The translations under genes were made by a program, and so were the position numbers. From contig NC_081554.1 in NCBI RefSeq assembly GCF_963082655.1, positions 62,632,820 through 62,696,819 of the forward strand: a stretch of DNA of 64,000 nt, in the 5' to 3' direction. Positions 1 to 10,640 of this stretch are shown piece by piece. This DNA comes from Stomoxys calcitrans. Its lineage: Eukaryota; Arthropoda; Insecta; Diptera; Muscidae. The notes below the pieces were generated by a model. That model worked only from the letters and a program-made list of their open reading frames with translations. It did no database searches and was not told the origin of the DNA. How positions within the stretch are numbered: position 1 is the stretch's first letter; every line of letters starts with the position of its first letter.

Positions 1-120
1 ACACGAATTTCATACTACGAAAGCAGACGATAAGAAAAATACTTTGTGTGAAGCAAAATAAACCCGAATACATTCATGGTACAACGTGCACTTACCGAAT
101 TCTAAATAAAGCTCTCTTTT

Positions 121-1110
121 CGAGTGCGAGGCACTGTTGCCATCGGCACAGTCTTGGATTGACGGAACCCTAGTATTGCCATCAGGAAGATCATGTTACA
201 CGGATGGATCAAAGCTAGAGGACAGAATGGGCCTTGGGGTTTACATTGAGAACCAGGCGACTGAGATCTGTTTTAGACTGCCTGACCATAATACGGTCCT
301 ACAGAGATCCGGGCGATCACAGAATGCGTGTGGTGGTAACGCGAGGATGTCGATTGTGAACATCTTTACCGACAGTAAAATTGCCATAAGGGCAATAACA
401 ACCAGGAGGGTAAGGTAACGAACAGTCTTGCAGTGTAAGAAGGAGATCTGAGAATGGCACAGTCTGCATCGTTTGGGTGCCGGGCCATAACGGAGTAAGG
501 GGAAATGAAATGACAGACGATTTGGCGGTGAAGGCTAGAGGACTGCCGTCAATGAACTGGGTTAACCCGAAGCCTTTCGGGTCGACGCAGCCCAAATTAA
601 GGGAGTGGGCGACGAATGCGCATGCAACATTGTGGAACAGCGAAACGGTCGGTAGGATGGCGAAAATCCTATGGGGGGATCCAGATCTTGAGAAGACGAG
701 TATATTACTGAAAGTATGTAAGAAGGAGGTCAGTATAGCTATTGGTATCATAACGGGACATATAGGACTACGAGCTCTCTTATGTAAAATCGGTGCGGCA
801 AGTGATAGCATGTGCAGGGCCCGGCCCGGGCGAAGGCCGGCCATTTCCTTTGTCATTGCCCGGCCTTCGCATCCAACAGATACCGGCACTTAGGTGGATA
901 TACAATATCCGACATGAACCAACTTAGGGGAGTGGTATTAAAAACAATTAAGGATTTTGTAAGAAGCACGGAATTCCTAACTTAAAATTATCTTTTTAGA
1001 GGTTACTTTATAGCTTTTAGAGCGCACAACAAGCCGAATACTAGCTTAGGTGTATGTTCATGGTGGCATGGGGCGGATTAATATCTGCACCTTTTTTCAA
1101 CCTAACCTAA
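121..1110 (+). pseudogene. Non-LTR retrotransposon 3' fragment (RNase H and C-terminal knuckle), copy A
   Basis: This is the 3' part of an I/R1/Jockey-type retrotransposon ORF2. The RNase H motif YTDGSKLEDR starts near 197, FTDSK lies near 370, and the third motif PGHNGVRGNE lies near 480. The frame shifts between 418 and 477, so the copy is dead. The C-terminal cysteine/histidine knuckle is damaged near 820-860, where copy C (48.2-49.3 kb) keeps a CGDYDE-type segment. The 3' UTR ends in two CCTAA units at 1101-1110, as in other copies here. The 5' side is truncated. RNase H would normally degrade the RNA strand during reverse transcription, but this copy has no function. The assignment to an RNase H-bearing non-LTR family is firm; the exact clade is not. 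Confidence 0.8.
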
Positions 1111-1524
1111 GAGCTCAAGAAGTCAAATCGGGAGATGGGAGCTATATCAGGTTAAAGACCGATTTGAACCGTACTTGGCAGAGTTGCTGGAAGTCATAAC
1201 AAAATACTGTGGGCAAAATTGTATCGAAATCGGACAAAAATTGCGAATTCTAGGGGCTCAAGAAATCAAATCGGGAGATCGGTTTATATGGGAGCTATAT
1301 CAGGTTATAGATCGATTTGAACCATACTCGGAAAAGTTGTTGAAAGACATAACAGAACACTATGTGGAAAATTTTAGACAAATCGGATAACAATTGTGGC
1401 TTCCAGGGGCTCAAGATGTCTTATTGGGAAATCTGTTTATATGGGAGCTATATCAGGTTCTTGACGGATTTGAACCGTACTTTGCACACTTTTGAAAGCC
1501 ATAATATAATCCTATGTATAAAAT
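1111..1524 (-). repeat. DLM1 minisatellite core fragment
   Basis: About two and a half degraded ~150-bp units occur here, recognisable by the repeated phrases GCTCAAGAAGTCAAATCGG and GAGCTATATCAGGTTA. They match the core of the DINE-like elements elsewhere in the window but lack either terminus. Confidence 0.75.
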
Positions 1525-1875
1525 TTCCCGTCATAGAAGGTTAGGTTGTAGGGGAAAGTAAGCTTGTCAAAAGTCGGCAATTTTCTATAGCTCAAAAAAA
1601 TCTAACAAATTTTTTTTTTTTTCAAAATTCTTAGGAGGGATTTTTCCGTCATAGAAGGTTAGGTTGGTAGGGGAAAGTAAGCAATTTTCTATAGCTCAAA
1701 AAAAATCAAACAACTTTTTTTTTGTTTTTCAAAATTCTTAGGAGGGATTTTTCCATCATAGAAGTTTAGGTTGTAGGGGAAAGTTAGCTTTTCAAAAGTC
1801 GGCAATTTTCTATAGCTCAAAAAAAAAAAAATCAAACAAATTTTTTTTTTTCAAAATTCTTAGGAGGGATTTTTC
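1525..1875 (+). repeat. Three-unit tandem repeat, ~115-bp period
   Basis: Three successive units each hold GTCATAGAAGGTTAGGTTG (or a close variant), GGCAATTTTCTATAGCTC, a poly-A/poly-T stretch and CAAAATTCTTAGGAGGG. The second unit lacks a short piece and the homopolymer lengths vary. I see no match elsewhere in the window. Confidence 0.85.
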
Positions 1876-1928
1876 TTTTCTGGAAACCCTTTTAGAGTCT
1901 TATTGCATTTGATGGTTTCGTTATAAAA

Positions 1929-3397
1929 CAAGTAAAAATGAACCAAGTTCGGCAGGGCCGAATTTTATACCCTCCACCATGGATCGCAATTGCCACGTTC
2001 TTTGGCCGACATCTCCTTGTAGATAAAAGAAGGATAATGGATAAGAATTGCTATGCTATTTCAGCTATGCTATGCTATTTCAGTTATGAACCGTTTGGGG
2101 CCATACTTGGTATGACTGTTGGAGACCAAAATGGAATCCATTGTACAAAATCGGATAGCCAAATCGGATAAGAATTGCTTTCTCTAGAGGCTTATTAAGT
2201 ATAATCGGGAGATTGGTTTATATTGGAGCTATATCAGGTTGTGAACAGTTTCGATTCAAGTTTGAGCTCAAAGAGAAGGGGGCTCCTTTTTATGACCGTG
2301 TCCGAACGGCGTGCCTCAATGCGACACCTCTTTGGAGAGAAGTTTTACATGGCAAAGTACCTCACAAATGTTAGGAGGAGAAAACCACCGCTGAAGATTT
2401 TTTCTGATGGTTTCGCCAGGATTCGAACCCAGGCGTTCAGCGTCATAGGCGGTGCGTTACGGTGGCCTCCTTGGTTTATGTGAGAGTTAAATCAGGTTGT
2501 GAGCCGATTTGGACCATACTTGGGACAGTTGTTGATGGTCTGATCAGAAAACTTCGTGCAAAATTTCAGCCAAATCGGATAATAATTGCGCCCTCTAGAT
2601 GCTCAATAAGTATATTCTGGAGATCGGTTTATATTGGAGCTATATCAGGTTGTGAACCGATATAGGGCTAACGTGGCGCAGTTGTTGATGGTCAAACCAA
2701 AAGACTTCGTGCAAAATTTCAGCCAAATATGATAATAATTGCGCCCTCTAGAGGCTCACGAAGTTAAGGTCCGAAATCGGTTTATATGGGAGCTATATCA
2801 GGTTAAGAACCGATTTGAACCCTACCTGGCAAAGTTGTTGATGGTCAAACCACAAGACTTCGTGCAAAATTGCAGCCAAATCGGATATGAATTGCGCCCT
2901 CTAGAGGCTGAAGAAGTATGATTGGGAGATCGGTTTTTATTGGAGCTATATGAGGTTGTGAACCGATTTGGGGCATACTTGGCGCAGTTGTTGATGGTCA
3001 AAGGAAAGACTTCGTGCAAAATTTCAGCCAAATCAGATAACAATTGCGCCCTCTAGAGGCTCACGAAGTCAAGATCCGAAATTGGTTTAGGTTATGAAGG
3101 TTATGAACCGATTTGGACCATACCTGGCAAAGTTATTGATGGTAAAACCAAAAAACTTCTTCCAAAAACTACAGCCAAATCAGATAACAATTGCGCCCTC
3201 TATCGGCTCAAGAATTCAAGATCCGAAATCGGTTTATATGGCAGCGATATCAGTTTATGAACTGATTTGGACCATGCGTGTCGCATTTGTTGGTGGTTAA
3301 ACCAAAACACTTCATTCAAAATTTCAGCCAAATTGAATAATAATTGCGCCCTCTAGCGGCTCAAGAAATCAAGATCCGAAATCGATCTATGCGGCGA
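1929..3397 (-). mobile_element. DLM1 element (DINE-like, minisatellite core)
   Basis: It starts with the ACAAGTAAAA end and a degraded GTTCGGC palindrome, followed by ATACCCTCCACCATGG. About eight ~150-bp core units with GCGCCCTCTAGAGGCTC follow. The core is interrupted by a SINE fragment (2258-2471) and ends against another SINE at 3398, so the TATACCC hairpin end is missing. Short ORFs here are repeat-generated. Relationship to Drosophila DINE-1/Helentron elements is inferred from the ends, as remembered. Confidence 0.7.
2258..2471 (-). mobile_element. tRNA-derived SINE, partial
   Basis: This antisense copy contains the complement of the box B region (GGATTCGAACCC) and the body with GCGACACCTCTTTGGAGAG. 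The tail is missing and there is a deletion between the A and B box regions. It lies inside the DLM1 array. Confidence 0.75.
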
Positions 3398-3716
3398 ATT
3401 GCAAATTTTGCTCATACACATTCCACTTAGGAACAGGGGCAATATTCTCACATATCAATGAGTGCAGTCCGATGTAAGTTTTAGCTCAATGATAAAGGGC
3501 CTCCTTTTTGTAGTCCAGTCCGAAAGGCGTGCTGCAGTGCGACACCTCTTTGGAGAAAAGTTTTACATGGCATAGTACCTCACAAATGTTGCCAGCATTA
3601 GGAGGGGAAAACCACGGGTGAAAATTTTTTCTGATGGTCTCGCCAGGATTCAAACCCATGCGTTCAGCGTCATAGGCGGACATGCTAACCTCTGCGCTAC
3701 GGTGGCCTCCACTTAC
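3398..3716 (-). mobile_element. tRNA-derived SINE, near full length
   Basis: Read on the minus strand it begins with GGAGGCCACCGTAGCGCAGA (box A region). Box B follows as GGTTTGAATCC, then a body with TGTGAGGTACTATGCC, and it ends in TGAGCAAAATTTGC. The A/B box layout is that of a tRNA-derived RNA polymerase III promoter. It probably moves with proteins from a non-LTR element. It abuts DLM1 core on the left and a dispersed repeat on the right. Confidence 0.85.
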
Positions 3717-4135
3717 AACAATCACACACATCGAATATGCACGGGATAGCCGTGTCCACCACACAGGCTGGAACATTGGGCTCCGATCTGTGTGGTGTTC
3801 ATAGCTGTCACGAGAAGCTTAGATGCAAGCTACCAGGCGCGTCCACAGGTTGGGGATAGTGGAATGCTCCATCCGGAGTAGCTGTAACTGCAGTCGCAGA
3901 CAATCAGCGGAATCAAGGGGAGAGTCTCAGTGAGAGGTCGGGTGGCAACGGATCTTGCACAAATTCTGAGTGCCTACTAAGCTCGATTTGACAAGGCGAG
4001 TTATTAGCACCGTTAAATAACCAATAGCCACCTTGTTCCCGCGGCGTTAGGTCCTTTGGACCGGAACGAGCTTGCTCGCCTACAGGAGCTTGACGAGGAT
4101 CGCTACCGCCACATAAAATCAACAACAACATACCC
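3717..4135. repeat. Dispersed repeat shared with 47711-47930
   Basis: The part from about 3910 matches 47.7 kb over roughly 215 bp: GTCTCAGTGAGAGG, then an ACTCGAT/GCTCGAT motif, a GGCAAGGCGA-like motif and CAGGAGCTTGACGAGG. It ends in CAACAACAACA, a retroposon-like tail. In both places it lies next to a SINE. The family is not recognised. Confidence 0.55.
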
Positions 4136-5394
4136 AGATCTTGAAATATAAATTTGAAACCCTTTGGAATAAACAAATTATTCATGATTGTCATATTCTG
4201 ACTCCAATGGCTTTAATTTAGTGCGTAAAGATATAACTTCAAGCTTTAAAACACCAACATAAATAAAGTCGTAAACTAGAGAGCAAAAAAAAGAAAAAAC
4301 ACTGCTACACACTGAGAGTTGATTAATTTTTCCCCCAATACCTAAAATACTATCCAAAGCCTTTGTGGAGTGAAACTTCACTGATTATTTTCCCCAACCA
4401 GGTTATATTCGAAACTCTTTTGTATTCTATTTTCTATGGAAAATATCGACCTCTGTTTGGTTTCTGTTCCTCGTTGTTTTTTTACAATGTAAAACAAAAC
4501 CCATCATGGTATGGCACTGTTTGCCGACAAAAACTTACGACACTCTATAGAATTTAAATAAAATTCTATAGTTTTATGGCATGCATGTGCAAATCGACCA
4601 AAAAAAAACAAAAAAAAAAAAATACAAAATAAAATCATTTAAATTCTGCACTGAACTGTGAATGGCGGTGAATAGCTTTGGATTCATTTGTTTTTCCATT
4701 TTTTTACCAAACCATTTCAACAGATATATCGACCGACAGCCATACAGCTATACCCACCCCATGCCCCATGTTGGAGTATCGACATGCTGGTATCGCTTAA
4801 TGCATACGCTGCTACGATTTGTTTGTTCGTTACTCGTCTATTGGTTGCTCGCTCAGTTGTTGGTCGGTCACACTTTCTGACTTTGGAGCAGCGGATTTTT
4901 AATTCGAACTGTTAAAAAGTCATACAAATTGAGTTCTAAATACTCTTAAGCCAACCGATTGCCACACATAGATGCGCTCATTGTAAATTGTTCGTTTGTT
5001 TGATCCGGCCACCCTGTAAAGATGCCCCTGCAATTTTCCCACCTCCCTTTTGTTGACTAGAATTCAGCATCGCCTTGGTGAGCGAAAAAGGGTGGGCGTA
5101 TATGGGGGAGTAGTTTAGGAGAAGAGTACTTTTTTAAGCCATACACCAATACCAGAATACATTAAGCTAGGAACACATGCTCATATGACAAACAATCATT
5201 ATTATATGAGAACAGGGTGGAACTTAAAAAGGCTTTGTACTCTGGGGCCTTAAGGGCCTAGGGGGCTATGGGGTCTTCCGAAGATATGAACTTGGATAAG
5301 TGAAGCTTACCTATGGTCATTCAATATTCTGCAACAATTTTTCTGGTGTAGCCAGGATTTGAACCCAGACTGTTGTGAGGTTTAAGAAAAAAAT
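4136..5394. other. Non-repetitive AT-rich stretch
   Basis: No convincing coding region. It holds several A/T homopolymers (for example 4601-4622). A short antisense echo of the SINE box B region (CCAGGATTTGAACCC) lies near 5352. Otherwise I see nothing. Confidence 0.5.
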
Positions 5395-5700
5395 TGTTCT
5401 TCAAAGTTTTTTAGTGATAGTAGCAACGGCGATGATACTGTACAACCAGAATTAGCATAAAATTGTAACAACCTATAGAAGAACACTTGGGCAGCAGGAG
5501 CCGATGGGTTACCATTTTTGCTAATGTTATGAAAACAACTTCATGGTGGTCGATATGCAGTAGTAACGATGATGATGGCACTACAGAAACTAAATTTTCT
5601 TAATATTGTAGTAATTTGCGGAAAAATTGTAAGGCAGCAGGAACCGATGGATTGCAGTTCAGCGATTTAAAAACAAATGGCCTTGAAAAGACCTTTGATG
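5395..5700 (+). pseudogene. Two tandem fragments of a reverse transcriptase gene (RTE-like)
   Basis: Two homologous segments (about 5410-5550 and 5548-5690) each encode an AAGADGL/AAGTDGL-type motif preceded by K-N residues (5480-5510 and 5622-5655). K-N-K-A-A-G-x-D-G-L is characteristic of the N-terminal part of RTE/CR1-type reverse transcriptases. Both pieces are short and out of frame with anything longer. The motif is clear but the clade is uncertain. Confidence 0.45.
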
Positions 5701-5726
5701 ATGGATATTAAACAAGACCATGGCGC

Positions 5727-6190
5727 AGAGGTTAGTTGCTTGTGACTCTGTACGCCTGGGTTCGAATCCTGGAGAAAACATATTGGGTTGCCCAAAAAGT
5801 AATTGCGAATTTTTTAAAAGAAAGTAAATGCATTTTTATTAAAACTTAGAATGAACTTTAATCAAATATACTTTTTTTACACTTTTTTCTAAAGCAAGCT
5901 AAAAGTAACTGCTGATAACTGACAGAAGAAAGAATGCAATTACAGAGTCACAAGCTGTGAAAAAATTTGTCAACGCCGACTATATGAAAAATCCGCAATT
6001 ACTTTTTGGGCAACCCAATACAAAAAATCTTCAGCTATGGTAATCCCCACAATAATACTGGCGAAAATTGTTAGGTATTCAGCGGTGTGTATTTTCTCTA
6101 CGCCTTGCGGTACGAGTCACTTGTCAAAAAGCTTAAACATGAATCGGACAGTCTTCAATGATGTGGTAGATAACTCCTTAGTGTTTCTTA
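5727..6190 (+). mobile_element. tRNA-derived SINE split by a MITE
   Basis: The head is at 5727-5782 (GGCGCAGAGGTTAG, then GGTTCGAATCCTGG). A degraded body and tail run from 6021 to about 6190 (AAATCTTCAGC, CTTAAACATGAATCGGAC). The mariner-type MITE at 5783-6018 sits exactly between, flanked by TA on each side. Confidence 0.65.
5783..6018 (+). mobile_element. Mariner-type MITE, copy 1
   Basis: A 236-bp element with inverted ends TTGGGTTGCCCAAAAAGTAA and TA on both sides (5781-5782, 6019-6020). It has no coding capacity. The ends resemble, from memory, those of mellifera-subfamily mariners. Six more copies lie in this window. Confidence 0.9.
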
Positions 6191-6282
6191 ACTCATTAAC
6201 ACCTGAGCCTTGATTCCCATGTCCGATTTTTATGAAATTGCATGTATTCATTATTTAGGGTATTTATAGTGACGTAGTAATT

Positions 6283-6465
6283 TTTATACCCACCATCGAA
6301 GTATGGGAGGAATATTCATTTTGTCATTCCGTTTGCAACACATCGAAGTACCCATTTCCGAACCCCATAAGGTACATCTATTCTTGATCGTAGTTAAAAT
6401 CTAAAACCATCTAGTCTTGTTCATCCGTCCGTCTGCCAGTTTAAGTCACTCTACAGTCTTTAACA
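6283..6465 (+). repeat. DLM2 head (TATACCC hairpin end)
   Basis: It contains TTTATACCCACCATCGAAG, then GTTTGCAACACATCGAA and a CCGTCCGTCTG stretch. The core is almost absent. It runs straight into the GTTCGGCC end of the next DLM1. Confidence 0.7.
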
Positions 6466-6960
6466 AATACAAGCATGCCAAGTTCGGCCGGGTCGAATCT
6501 TATATACCCTCCACCATGGATCGTATTCGAGTCCTTTCCCCGGCATCTCTTTTTAGGCAAACAAAGGATATAAGAAAAGAATTGGTATGTTATTAGAGCT
6601 ATATCAAGTTAGGGTTCGATTCGGATGATAGTTGGATTGGATGTTAGAGACAATAGCAGAAACCCTTGTGTAAAATTTCAGCCAGTTCGAATGAGAATTG
6701 CACCCCTTTAGGGCTCAAGAAGTAAAATATGGAGATCGGTTTCTATGGGAGCTGTATTAGGGAACAGACCGATTCAGACTAGAGAAGCTTTTGTAGATAA
6801 TTTCAGCCAAATCGGAAAATAATTGCGCCCTCTAGAAGCTCAAGAAGTAAAGATCCCAGATCGGATTATATGGCAGCTATATCAGGTTATGAACCGATGT
6901 CAAACATATTTGGCACAGTTTTTGGAAGTCTTGCTAAAAACACCACGTTAGACCCTTACA
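6466..6960 (-). mobile_element. DLM1 element, truncated
   Basis: It begins with AAGTTCGGCCGGGTCGAA and TATACCCTCCACCATGGATC. About three core units with GCGCCCTCTAGAAGCTC follow, and the array fades out near 6960. Confidence 0.7.
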
Positions 6961-7730
6961 TAGCCTTCCTGAATATGATGGAGATCGGAGTATATTTAGA
7001 CATAGCTCCTATGGGTTTACAAATGATGAATTTTTCACCATATTATGGCCCTTCTGAAAACTCTTCTAAAGGCCTAACTCTGTATGCCTCTGTTTAAGCA
7101 TTGAGACACATTTACCCTCATTGAAAGAGACAAACCAAAATATAGCTCACAATTATCCATTTGGATAGATCATCATTTGCCACAACTGTGTTATTCCATT
7201 GGGGCAAAGGCATCCGTAATTTGCTTTTTTTTTTCTCCCATAATTGTGGAGTTGAGTTGGCGTCTACCCTACGGAGAGTCAAATCAATGAATGTGTTTTT
7301 TGCTGTTCAATGATGTGAAAAGTTTTCAATTAAATATCGAATATTGAAGACAAGATATGAACAACAATAACAACGATAGGAGCGAATGTATTTGTATTGC
7401 TTTAAGGGGTACCCTACATTCCCGCATGACACACATTTCTCATTTGCTTTTGGGTTTCTTCATAAGTCTGAAAATTTTGCCTTTTTGGTAAACAACAAAC
7501 AGCTGTTCTCAATGTGGGATCCCTTGCATTCATTATGTCATAATAGAATTCGAAATCGAGTTACATAATCTCATGCTTGGATGGTGGTCTTTCAAGCGTG
7601 GCTTTCATTCGGTTCTTAAAGATGAGTGAAAACAGTAGACATTTGTTGTTGACTAAGTTTTGTAACATTTGCAAATCAATGAGCGGAGAAAATTCATGCA
7701 CGCAAATAAGGCAAAAGTCGGGAGATCGCC
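6961..7730. other. Mostly non-repetitive stretch
   Basis: The first ~130 bases may be a decayed DLM core unit. The rest is AT-rich with no convincing ORF, RNA gene or repeat. Confidence 0.4.
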
Positions 7731-8175
7731 GACTATAATGATACCCTACAACTTATGAAAGTAAAAAAATGTAAAACTTCTAAGAGGTCAGGATCTGAAC
7801 CAGCTATGCAGAAGAGGTGAAATAGTCTTGGAAGTGGCATACGACTGGGTGTAATCGGGGGTCTCAATGCCAGTCCAGGGAAGACTGAAATCTGTATTTT
7901 CACTAGGAAGACAAAGGTGGGTGAATTTGATGCACTACGTTTCTTCAATGGTGTGACTATAAAGATACCCTACACCTTATGAAAGTAAAAAAATGTAATA
8001 CTTCTAAGAGGTAGGGATCTGAACCAGCTATGCAGAAGAGCCGAAATAGTCTTGGAGGTGGCATACGACTGGGCTTAATCGGGGGGTCTCAATGTCTGTT
8101 CAGAGAAGAGTGAAATCTGTCTGTTCACGAGGAAGACGCAGAGGAGTCAATTTGCCGCACCTCGGTTCCTCGAAC
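7731..8175 (+). pseudogene. Tandemly duplicated reverse transcriptase fragment
   Basis: Two ~224-bp units start GACTATAATGATACCCTAC at 7731 and a close variant at 7955. Each encodes a stretch like GLN(A/V)SPGKTEIC(I/L)FTRK. This is the GLxVNPxKTELVLFTRK region after the YADD motif in I/R1/Jockey reverse transcriptases. Frames are broken. Confidence 0.65.
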
Positions 8176-8322
8176 GAACGATTTTGGTATCTGCATATTT
8201 GCCCATGAACATTCCATTAAGGAACAGGGGCAAACCTCTCACATATCAATGAGTGCTGTCCGATTCATATTTAAACTCAATGTTAAGGGGCCTCCCTTTT
8301 ATAGCCGAACTAAAGTCCGAAC

Positions 8323-9172
8323 TAGAGATGTGCGCGTGAGTGATTTTTAACTCACGCTCACGAGCCGAAAAAAAATATTCACGCTCATGCACAGCTATTT
8401 TATGTCCACTCACGAGCCAAAAAACGACTGGCACGACTCACGAAAAAATAACAACGTGTTTTGGTATGGAAACAAAAACATTTTACGGCAAATTTCGCTC
8501 GCGTAACAATTAAAATTTTTAGCGACTTTCCGAAAGCTGAACAGATTACGATCGTGATTTTCCCATGGGTCGTGATATCTGGTGATTCGTGTTTTTCTTG
8601 TAAGACGCGATTAGCGTTTGGGTCGTGATTCACGCACGAAAAATTTGAATTCAATCACGTCGAGAAAATAACGACGTGTTTTGGTATGGAAACAAAAACA
8701 TTTGACGGCTTTCAAATTTTGCTCGCGTGACAATTAAAAATTTTAGCGACTTTCCGAAAGCAGAGCAGATCACGATCGTGATTTTCCTATGAGTCGTGAT
8801 ATCTTGTGGTTCGTGTTTTTCTTGTGAGTCGCGATTAGCGTTTGGGTCGTGATTCACGCACGAAAAATTTGAATTCAATCACGTCGAGAAAATAACGACG
8901 TGTTTTGGTATGGAAACAAAAACATTTGACGGTTTTCAAATTTCGCTCGCGTAACAATTAAAAATTTTAGCGACTTTCCGTAAGCAGAACAGATCACGAT
9001 CGTGATTTTCCTATGAGCCGTGATATCTTGTGGTTCGTGTTCTTTTTTTGTGCACGAAGAATTTTAATTCAATCACGTTCACGCACGATCACGGGATTAG
9101 ATTTGGATCTCACTCACGAATCACGGAACTCACGTGTGACACGACTGCTAACGAGTCAAGTGCACACTTGTA
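8323..9172. mobile_element. Non-autonomous hAT-like element with internal 220-bp tandem repeats
   Basis: The ends are TAGAGATGTGCGCGTGA and, as reverse complement, TACAAGTGTGCACTTGA. They are flanked by perfect 8-bp copies of GTCCGAAC (8315-8322 and 9173-9180). An 8-bp duplication and TAGAG-type ends fit the hAT superfamily. The interior has about three units of 220-224 bp, each with ACGTGTTTTGGTATGGAAAC (ending near 8475, 8695 and 8919). It is rich in CACG/CGTG motifs. No transposase is present. Confidence 0.7.
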
Positions 9173-9334
9173 GTCCGAACGGCGTGCCGCTTCTTCTTTA
9201 ATGCCCGAAGAATTTTAATTCAATCCCCCTCACGCACGATAACGTGATTAGATTTAGATCTTACTCACGAATCACGTGACTCACGCGTGATTCACGTGTG
9301 ACACGACTTCTCACGAGTCACGCGCACACCTGTA
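9173..9334. repeat. Second copy of the hAT-like right end plus SINE flank
   Basis: After the target duplication and 10 bp of SINE sequence (GGCGTGCCGC), the right part of the hAT-like element is repeated. It ends CGCGCACACCTGTA and is followed by GTTTGAAC, a variant of the target duplication. This looks like a partial tandem duplication across the insertion boundary, or a second nested insertion. Confidence 0.6.
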
Positions 9335-9554
9335 GTTTGAACGGCGTGCCGCTAGTGAGACACCTGTTTGGGGAAAAGTTTTTAAATGACATAGAACCTC
9401 ACAAATGTCACCAGCATTAGGAGGGCATAACCACCGCTGAAATTTTTTTATGATTCTCGCCAGGATTTGAATCCAGGTGTTCAGCGTCGTAGGCAGACAT
9501 GCCCTCTCCGCTACAGTGACCTCCATATCTCTATTTCGATATCTGACTAGAGCA

Positions 9555-10110
9555 AATACTAAGGAGTGATCTTGGATAGGAAACTAAATTGGAAGTGTCA
9601 CATTCAGGAGCGTATTGAGAAGGCTATGTAGACGGGCAGTAGGATCGAAATGGGACCTGAATCCTAGGATAGTCCAATGGCTCTATAGAAGCGTGATGAA
9701 ACTAGTACTTACTTCAGTAGTTTTGTGGACTACGATGGGGGAAAAGTGTATGGTAAGGATAATACCAAAGGTTTGGAGAACATTTGGTCTTAGCATAGGT
9801 GGAGCGATGGGGACCACGCCCACTAGAGCACTGAAGACTATTCTAGATATCCGACCCATTGACATACAAATAAAATATGAGGCAGCCACTTAAGGCGATG
9901 GGAGAATGGATAAAGGATGGGAGCAGCTCATTCCGTTGCGGTATAATCGAGGCGACGATGGAAAAGAAGAAGTTTTAGATCGGATACCTGAGTATACACT
10001 TGTGGACAAGTGTGCCGGAGGCACAGTCTTTGATTGAAGGAACTCTAGTATCACCATCTGGAAGATCATGCTACACAGATGCATCAAAGCTAGAGGACAG
10101 GGTGGGCCTC
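9555..10110 (+). pseudogene. Non-LTR retrotransposon fragment (RT C-terminus to RNase H start), copy B part 1
   Basis: The frame at 9555 reads G-V-I-L-D-R-K-L-N-W after a broken KYLG motif. From 9615 comes a WDLNPRIVQWLYRSVMK-type segment and then TILDIRPIDIQIKYEAA near 9838-9890. These are typical of the thumb/linker after the reverse transcriptase of RNase H-bearing elements. The start of RNase H (KLEDRVGL) is reached at ~10090. The copy breaks at 10110, where the downstream part continues in inverted orientation. Confidence 0.75.
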
Positions 10111-10560
10111 GTCTTCTTACGATCTGAATCCCCCCATAGGAAATTCGCCGTCCTACCAACCGTTTCGCTGTTACACAGGGTTGCATGCGCATTCGTCGCC
10201 CACGCCCTTAACTCGGACTGCGTCGACCCGAGAGGCTTCGTGTTAACCAAGTTAATTGACGGCAATTCTCTGGCCTTCACTGCCAAATCGTCTGCTTTCT
10301 CATTCCCAGTTACTCGGCTATGGCCCGGCACCAAAACGATGCGGATCGTGCCATCCTCAGAGAAAGCGTGAATCTCCTTTTTACACTCGTAGACTGTTCG
10401 TGACCTTACCGTCCTGGTTGTGATTGCCCTTATAGCCAGTTTACTGTCCGTTATAATGTTCACACTCGACGCCCTTGTGTTAACACCACATCACCTATGG
10501 CATTCGCTAATCGTCCAGATCTCCGCCTGCAGGACGATATTATGGTCAGGCAGTCGAAAA
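10111..10560 (-). pseudogene. Non-LTR retrotransposon fragment (RNase H), copy B part 2, inverted
   Basis: The minus strand encodes ITDSKLAIRAI, then VPGHSRVTGNEKADDLAVKA, then ATNAHATLCNSETVGR. This is the RNase H segment that would follow the 9555-10110 piece. About 35 bases are missing at the joint and nothing of the element's 3' end follows. It is read as an inverted block of the same insertion. RNase H residues are well preserved compared with copies A and C. Confidence 0.75.
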
Positions 10561-10561
10561 A

Positions 10562-10640
10562 AGGCCACCGTGGCGCAGATGTTAGCATGTGCACCTATGA
10601 CGCTGAACGCCTCCGGTTCCAGACTCGGTCCCAAATGGTA
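10562..10640 (+). mobile_element. SINE head fragment
   Basis: GGCCACCGTGGCGCAGATG and GACGCTGAACGCCT are present, with a mutated box B (CCGGTTCCAGA). Body and tail are absent. Confidence 0.65.

Larger units (their letters stand above)
8192..9524 (-). mobile_element. tRNA-derived SINE interrupted by a hAT-like element
   Basis: The tail half (8192-8322) and head half (9335-9524) of one antisense SINE are separated by about 1 kb. The SINE break falls at GTCCGAAC, which is duplicated around the insert. Box B is recognisable near 9470 as the complement of GGATTCAAATCC. The left half carries a small local duplication (CCGAACTAAAGTCCGAAC). Confidence 0.75.

Noticed and set aside
1525..1875. Telomeric or satellite array
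   Set aside because: Only three units with variable homopolymers; no long array and no TTAGG-type periodicity.
5727..5782. tRNA gene suggested by A- and B-box sequences
   Set aside because: No cloverleaf can be completed and the sequence is the head of a SINE also found elsewhere in the window.
9555..10560. Twin-priming (5' inversion) as explanation for copy B
   Set aside because: In twin-priming the upstream part is inverted relative to a sense 3' end. Here the downstream RNase H block is inverted and no 3' end is present.
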